From contig JADJWI010000008.1 in NCBI GenBank assembly GCA_016716435.1, forward strand, positions 811,501-875,500: a stretch of DNA of 64,000 bases. Direction: 5' to 3'. The position numbers and the translations under genes are program-made. Of this stretch, positions 60,120 through 64,000 are shown in pieces. Position 1 is the first letter of the stretch, and each line of letters begins with the position of its first letter. This stretch comes from Acidobacteriota bacterium (GTDB taxonomy: Bacteria; Acidobacteriota; Blastocatellia; Pyrinomonadales; Pyrinomonadaceae). A model generated the notes under the pieces. The model saw only the letters and a program-made list of their open reading frames with translations, made no database searches and was not told where the DNA came from.

Positions 60120-61046
60120 ATGAAGATCGTTTTTATGGGTACGCCGCGAGCAGCGGTGCCAAGTCTTGAGCGACTTGCAGCAGATGGCCACGAGGTCGTC
60201 GCGGTATACACCCAACCGGACAGGCCGGCAGGCCGCGGCCAAAGGTTGACAACTTCGCCGGTGAAAGACTCGGCAGTGCAGTTCGGTATTCCGGTTGTGC
60301 AGCCCGAAAGGATAAGAACTGCTGAAGCCCTTTCGGAATTTGAGTCGTTTGGAGCAGACGCGGCGATCGTGGTTGCATACGGCCGGATATTGCCGGAAGC
60401 GTTTCTCCACGCGTTTCCGCGTGGGTGTATCAATGTACATTTCTCGTTGCTGCCAAAGTATCGCGGGGCCGCCCCGGTCAATTGGGCGATAGTAAATGGC
60501 GAAAGCCATACCGGGGTGACGACGATGCAAATGGACGCCGGCCTTGATACCGGGGACATCTTGGTTCAGCAAGAGACGCCCATCGCTCGCGGCGAGAATG
60601 CGATCGAACTGATGGATCGGTTGGCCACACTCGGTGCCGATGCTCTCGCGACGACGTTGAACGGGCTTGACGCGATCATTCCAACAAAGCAGGACGATTC
60701 AAAGGCATCACTCGCTCCGATACTTAAGAAACAGGATGGAAGATTCGATTGGTCCGACGCCGCTGTAGTGATAGAGCGGCGAGTCCGCGGCTTCCAGCCA
60801 TTCCCGACCACATTCACAAGCTTTCAGGGCAAAAAGCTTACGCTTTGGAGGACTGAAATTGCAGATTTGCAAATCGATAGCGTTGTGCCGGGAACCGTGC
60901 TTCAAGCAAAGGCCGACGACCTTGTTATAGCATGCGGAAAAGGTGCATTGCGGATACTCGAAATCCAAACAGAGGGCCGTCGTAAAATGAGTGCGAGAGA
61001 TTTCCTCAACGGAGCGAAGCTTGAGGAAGGGAATCGATTTGAATAG
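60120..61046 (+). CDS. fmt: Methionyl-tRNA formyltransferase
   Basis: Formylates initiator Met-tRNA. The 308 aa start MKIVFMGTPRAAV (ATG 60120). The core has VYTQPDRPAGRG, SLLPKYRGAAPVNWAIVNGE (Asn/His/Asp active site) and a C-terminal beta-barrel for tRNA binding. First gene of the fmt-trhO-rsmB-PASTA-rpe cluster. Confidence 0.96.
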   Translation: MKIVFMGTPRAAVPSLERLAADGHEVVAVYTQPDRPAGRGQRLTTSPVKDSAVQFGIPVVQPERIRTAEALSEFESFGADAAIVVAYGRILPEAFLHAFPRGCINVHFSLLPKYRGAAPVNWAIVNGESHTGVTTMQMDAGLDTGDILVQQETPIARGENAIELMDRLATLGADALATTLNGLDAIIPTKQDDSKASLAPILKKQDGRFDWSDAAVVIERRVRGFQPFPTTFTSFQGKKLTLWRTEIADLQIDSVVPGTVLQAKADDLVIACGKGALRILEIQTEGRRKMSARDFLNGAKLEEGNRFE

Positions 61047-61061
61047 GCGTTTAGCAGAACA

Positions 61062-61820
61062 ATGTTCGAGATAATCACATTTTATGAGTTCAAGAGAATA
61101 TCAGAGGTAGGCAACCTCGCGGATATGCGAGATGCTCTTCGCAACGCGATGCGCCGATATTCAATAACGGGAACCGTGATCTTAGCGGATGAAGGCTTTA
61201 ACTCGACGGTCTGCGGTCGGCCCGAGGACATTCGGAGCTTCGTTGGGTACGCGGAAAAGATCTTCAAATCGACGCTGAACTATAAATCCTCATCTCATAA
61301 TTCGATGCCATTCAGAAAGGTTGATGTGAAGATCAAGCCCGAGATCGTAACTCTAAAACAGAGCGTAGATGTCGAGAAGGGAAAGGGAACGCATCTTGGG
61401 GCGAAAGAATGGAACCGGCTCATCTCCGATCCTGACACCATTGTTTTGGACACCCGCAATGACTATGAGTACCGAAGCGGAACATTTCGGCGGGCGATCA
61501 ATCCGGGAACCGAAAAATTCAGCGATCTGCCGGCATTCGTCGAAGACAACTTAGATCCAGAGCGCGACAAGCGAATAGCAGTGTTTTGTACCGGCGGTAT
61601 CCGATGCGAGAAGTTCGCTCCGTATCTGATCGAAAAGGGCTTCCGTGAGGTCTTTCAACTCGATGGTGGGATCTTAAAATACCTTGCGTCTGTTGACGCT
61701 ACCGAATCGCTGTGGGAAGGCGAGTGTTATGTTTTCGATGAAAGGGTGACCGTCGATCATAGTTTAACAAAAGGAAACTCAACCGATCTTTCGCTTCTCA
61801 AGCCGGAGAATGCGGAATGA
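61062..61820 (+). CDS. trhO: tRNA uridine-34 hydroxylase (rhodanese-like)
   Basis: Uses oxygen to form 5-hydroxyuridine at tRNA position 34. The 252 aa comprise an N-terminal acylphosphatase-like domain (TGTVILADEGFNSTVCG) and a rhodanese domain with the active-site loop CTGGIRCEK. It overlaps rsmB by 4 bp (ATGA), so translation is coupled. Confidence 0.92.
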   Translation: MFEIITFYEFKRISEVGNLADMRDALRNAMRRYSITGTVILADEGFNSTVCGRPEDIRSFVGYAEKIFKSTLNYKSSSHNSMPFRKVDVKIKPEIVTLKQSVDVEKGKGTHLGAKEWNRLISDPDTIVLDTRNDYEYRSGTFRRAINPGTEKFSDLPAFVEDNLDPERDKRIAVFCTGGIRCEKFAPYLIEKGFREVFQLDGGILKYLASVDATESLWEGECYVFDERVTVDHSLTKGNSTDLSLLKPENAE

Positions 61821-63157
61821 AGATATCTCCCGCGAGAACGTCCGCGTTCGATATCCTCTTTCATATTGAAACCGAGCAAGCATACTCTTCGGTTCTTCTT
61901 CCGCTCCACACTAAGAATCTATCGGACGTTGACCGCGCCTTGTGTTATCAGCTCGTTCTTGGCTCGCTGCGGCGACAGTTGTTTCTTGATGAGGTCATTC
62001 GCCATTTGTCCGGAAAGAACAGACTCGACATCGAGGTTCGGATCGCGCTTCGTCTCGGTGTGTACCAGATCGGATATCTTGACCGCATACCGCCGCACGC
62101 AGCCATTAATGAAAGCGTAAACCTTGTTGTCAGATCGCGGAAGGCTTCTGCCAAGGGGTTTGTCAACGCAATTCTTCGGAAAGCGGCTGCGGGTTTTCCG
62201 ACATTCGCTAATTCTGACGCGGCCGAGACCTTGTCAATCGAAACTTCGCATCCGAAGTGGTTGGTCGAAAAGTGGATGTCCGATTTTGGGCTCGAGCGGG
62301 CTACGGCGATATGCAAGGCCAACAACGAAGCAATTCCCCCGGCTTTCAGGCTTACGGCGCGGTTTTTTGCAGAGTTTGGAGTCGAGAACAGGTCGCCAAA
62401 CAGTGTGGCACAAGCTTTGGGGCTTAGCGAGACCGATCTCCGAGCTTCGCAGACGATCAACGGATGTTTTTATGCTGAACGAATGATCTCGAAGATCCAT
62501 GACGCCGTAGAGGCCGGATTTATTTATTTTCAAGACGCGGGGTCACAACTGGTTGCTGGAGCCACGAAAATACCTGTGAACGGCCGTTTTCTCGACCTTT
62601 GCGCCTCGCCCGGGGGTAAAGTCACGCGGATCGCGGCAGAGACAGGGACATTGGCGGCTTTGATCGTTGCGGCCGATTACAGCTCGGTGAGAATAAGGAA
62701 CCTGAAAATGAACTGCGAACGCCAGGGCTTACCCGGTATCAAGGTTTTGCAGATCGATGCCACTAGCGACTTGCCGTTCATCGACAGTTCCTTCGATACT
62801 GTGCTCGTCGATGCACCTTGTTCGGGAACGGGGACAATTAGGCATAACCCTGAGATCAGGTATCGAGTCTCATCGGAAGATATATTAGCGAAACAGCGTA
62901 AACAACGCGCGATATTAGATTCGGCATCAAAGGCAGTTAAGGTCGGTGGTTTGATCATCTATGCAACCTGTTCGCTGGAGCGAGAGGAGAACGAGTACGT
63001 TGCGAACAGCTTTCTGGCCGAAAACCAAAATTTCGTATGCGTTTCGCCGATCGTGCCGGACTATTTTTTAGCGGAAAGACAGTCTGCTCGAACGTTCCCA
63101 TCAGATTTTGAGGGTGACGGCTTCTTTATCGCTAGCTTCGAGCGTAAATCGATCTAG
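61817..63157 (+). CDS. rsmB: 16S rRNA (cytosine-967-C5)-methyltransferase
   Basis: The 446 aa comprise an N-terminal NusB-like helical domain (AFDILFHIE, NESVNLVVRSRKASAKGFVNAILRKA) and a SAM-dependent catalytic domain. The latter has LDLCASPGGKV, the motif-IV Cys in VDAPCSGTGTIRHNPEIR and the motif-VI Cys in YATCSLEREENE. Length typical. It begins inside trhO and ends 59 bp before the PASTA gene. Confidence 0.94.
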   Translation: MKISPARTSAFDILFHIETEQAYSSVLLPLHTKNLSDVDRALCYQLVLGSLRRQLFLDEVIRHLSGKNRLDIEVRIALRLGVYQIGYLDRIPPHAAINESVNLVVRSRKASAKGFVNAILRKAAAGFPTFANSDAAETLSIETSHPKWLVEKWMSDFGLERATAICKANNEAIPPAFRLTARFFAEFGVENRSPNSVAQALGLSETDLRASQTINGCFYAERMISKIHDAVEAGFIYFQDAGSQLVAGATKIPVNGRFLDLCASPGGKVTRIAAETGTLAALIVAADYSSVRIRNLKMNCERQGLPGIKVLQIDATSDLPFIDSSFDTVLVDAPCSGTGTIRHNPEIRYRVSSEDILAKQRKQRAILDSASKAVKVGGLIIYATCSLEREENEYVANSFLAENQNFVCVSPIVPDYFLAERQSARTFPSDFEGDGFFIASFERKSI

Positions 63158-63216
63158 TTTTATTGGTCGCGGCAGACAAAAATGTTAAACTTTCACTTTA
63201 ATTTTTGAAGTCCTCT

Positions 63217-63918
63217 ATGAATATCTTCAAGCTCGGAATGACATCACTTGGCCGCCTGCTTTTTCTTGCAGGGATGTTGGCTGCATTCCTGTTTGGAATG
63301 GCCGCGGTGGTCTATATGTCGCTTTCTGGCGAAGAGGTCAAGGTGCCGGAACTTGTCGGCCGGGACTTTGTAGAGAGCGAGAAGGAACTTGCAGCCCTTG
63401 GTCTAAAGATCAAAAAAAGAGCTGATCGCCCGAGCACTGAGAAGATGAACACTGTACTCGAGCAGTTGCCGCGGCCCGGCGAAACAGTGAAGACCGGGCA
63501 AATGATCTTGGTCGTGGTGAGCAAAGCCGGACTTACCCAGGACGAACGGCCCGAATCGCTTAAGAAGGACATTGAAGAAGACGATACAAAGAAGATCGAG
63601 GAGATGATCTCGGACAAGCCGAAGAGACAACGTCCGAATGCGAACGCAAACGCGAATAGCAATGCGAACACTCCTCGGAAGGTCGCTGACACCGCTCGAG
63701 ACGTTGGCTCAAATACGTCAACGTCTTCGAATACCGCAACTGTAGACGGGCCAACAAGGACCGACGAAGTCGACAGGCGAGAGACGCCGCCCGCAAATAC
63801 GGGAGAGCGTCCGAACAGAAATACGGCACCAACGTCAACGCCGCGACCGCAATCGTCGCCCTTGGGCTCTCGGCCCGCGTCGGGCGACACACGGCCTCGA
63901 ACGGCCAATCGTCCGTAG
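63217..63918 (+). CDS. PASTA-domain membrane protein
   Basis: The 233-aa product from ATG 63217 has one transmembrane helix (about 12-34), a single PASTA domain (VKVPELVGRDFVESEKELAA to VVVSKAG, about 40-104), an acidic linker, and a long low-complexity tail rich in Asn, Ala, Thr and Pro (NANANANSNANTP). PASTA domains bind peptidoglycan stems. In other genomes this gene is also found between rsmB and rpe. Confidence 0.9.
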   Translation: MNIFKLGMTSLGRLLFLAGMLAAFLFGMAAVVYMSLSGEEVKVPELVGRDFVESEKELAALGLKIKKRADRPSTEKMNTVLEQLPRPGETVKTGQMILVVVSKAGLTQDERPESLKKDIEEDDTKKIEEMISDKPKRQRPNANANANSNANTPRKVADTARDVGSNTSTSSNTATVDGPTRTDEVDRRETPPANTGERPNRNTAPTSTPRPQSSPLGSRPASGDTRPRTANRP

Positions 63919-63927
63919 TGATCAACG

Positions 63928-64000
63928 ATGTATAGCATCGCACCATCTATACTTTCGGCCAATTTTGTTAGGCTCGAGGAAGAGATCGTAGCAGTTGAGC
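63928..64000 (+). CDS. rpe: Ribulose-phosphate 3-epimerase (N-terminal part only)
   Basis: The last 73 bases encode MYSIAPSILSANFVRLEEEI, the conserved N-terminus of Rpe (IAPSILSADF in most bacteria). The gene runs out of the window. It lies 9 bp after the PASTA gene stop, so it is probably in the same operon. With gnd at 31.8 kb the pentose phosphate pathway is represented twice. Confidence 0.88.
   Translation, partial: MYSIAPSILSANFVRLEEEIVAVE

Overview
The window reads as a contiguous chromosomal segment of a Gram-negative bacterium of roughly 55-60% GC, most likely an acidobacterium of the Blastocatellia/Pyrinomonadaceae kind. This placement is inference. It rests on lpxC, TonB/ExbBD and SecDF (a diderm envelope), several acidobacterial-type VWA proteins, an ECF sigma factor paired with a serine/threonine kinase carrying a TPR-like tail, and recurring Asn-Ala low-complexity stretches in exported proteins. 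I see no rRNA, tRNA, CRISPR array, prophage or transposase.

Layout. 0-4.2 kb: tgt (5' end missing), yajC, secD, secF. 4.2-8.4 kb: tonB-exbB-exbD-exbD and a lipoprotein-like TPR protein, behind a long leader. 8.4-12.9 kb: rel, ridA, rpmB, and a PpiC-type foldase lipoprotein. 12.9-18.4 kb: an ABC-F ATPase, then a Ser/Thr kinase and its ECF sigma factor. 18.4-21 kb: guaB (frameshifted) and a RodZ-like protein. 21.2-26.6 kb: a minimal microcompartment-type pair (BMC-H shell protein and CoA-acylating aldehyde dehydrogenase), then VWA and zinc-ribbon proteins. 26.9-29.8 kb: type II secretion/type IV pilus F and E proteins. 29.8-38 kb: a mixed stretch with a PLP dehydratase, gnd, lpxC, a four-helix-bundle gene between repeat arrays, an EVE protein and an ATP-grasp-like enzyme. 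38-56.9 kb: a metalloprotease, acyl-CoA carboxylase beta subunit, a TacA/TacT-type toxin-antitoxin pair, regulators, pyrophosphatase, crotonases, AtuA-family proteins, a second four-helix-bundle gene between heptamer arrays, a DnaJ fusion, a B12-binding domain protein and a sterol desaturase. 57-64 kb: def, pruA, fmt, trhO, rsmB, a PASTA protein and the start of rpe.

How the genes work together. Export and envelope functions dominate the left part. The 39-56 kb part holds pieces consistent with branched-chain or terpenoid acyl-CoA breakdown (carboxylase beta subunit, methylglutaconyl-type hydratase, AtuA-type proteins, B12 domain). The right end is a translation and tRNA/rRNA-modification cluster.

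Most unusual. Two unrelated-looking loci each carry a small four-helix-bundle (23S-IVP/Avd-like) gene bracketed by short-period tandem arrays. One pair is 9-bp units in inverted orientation; the other is 35-bp arrays of five AATTA-centred heptamers. The same heptamer array lies inside gnd, and again in a gene-free stretch at 53.2 kb. This looks like a small mobile or array-associated system. Separately, four genes (yajC, tonB, guaB and an unknown gene at 35 kb) are each broken by a single base in a homopolymer. That suggests sequence errors rather than four real mutations.
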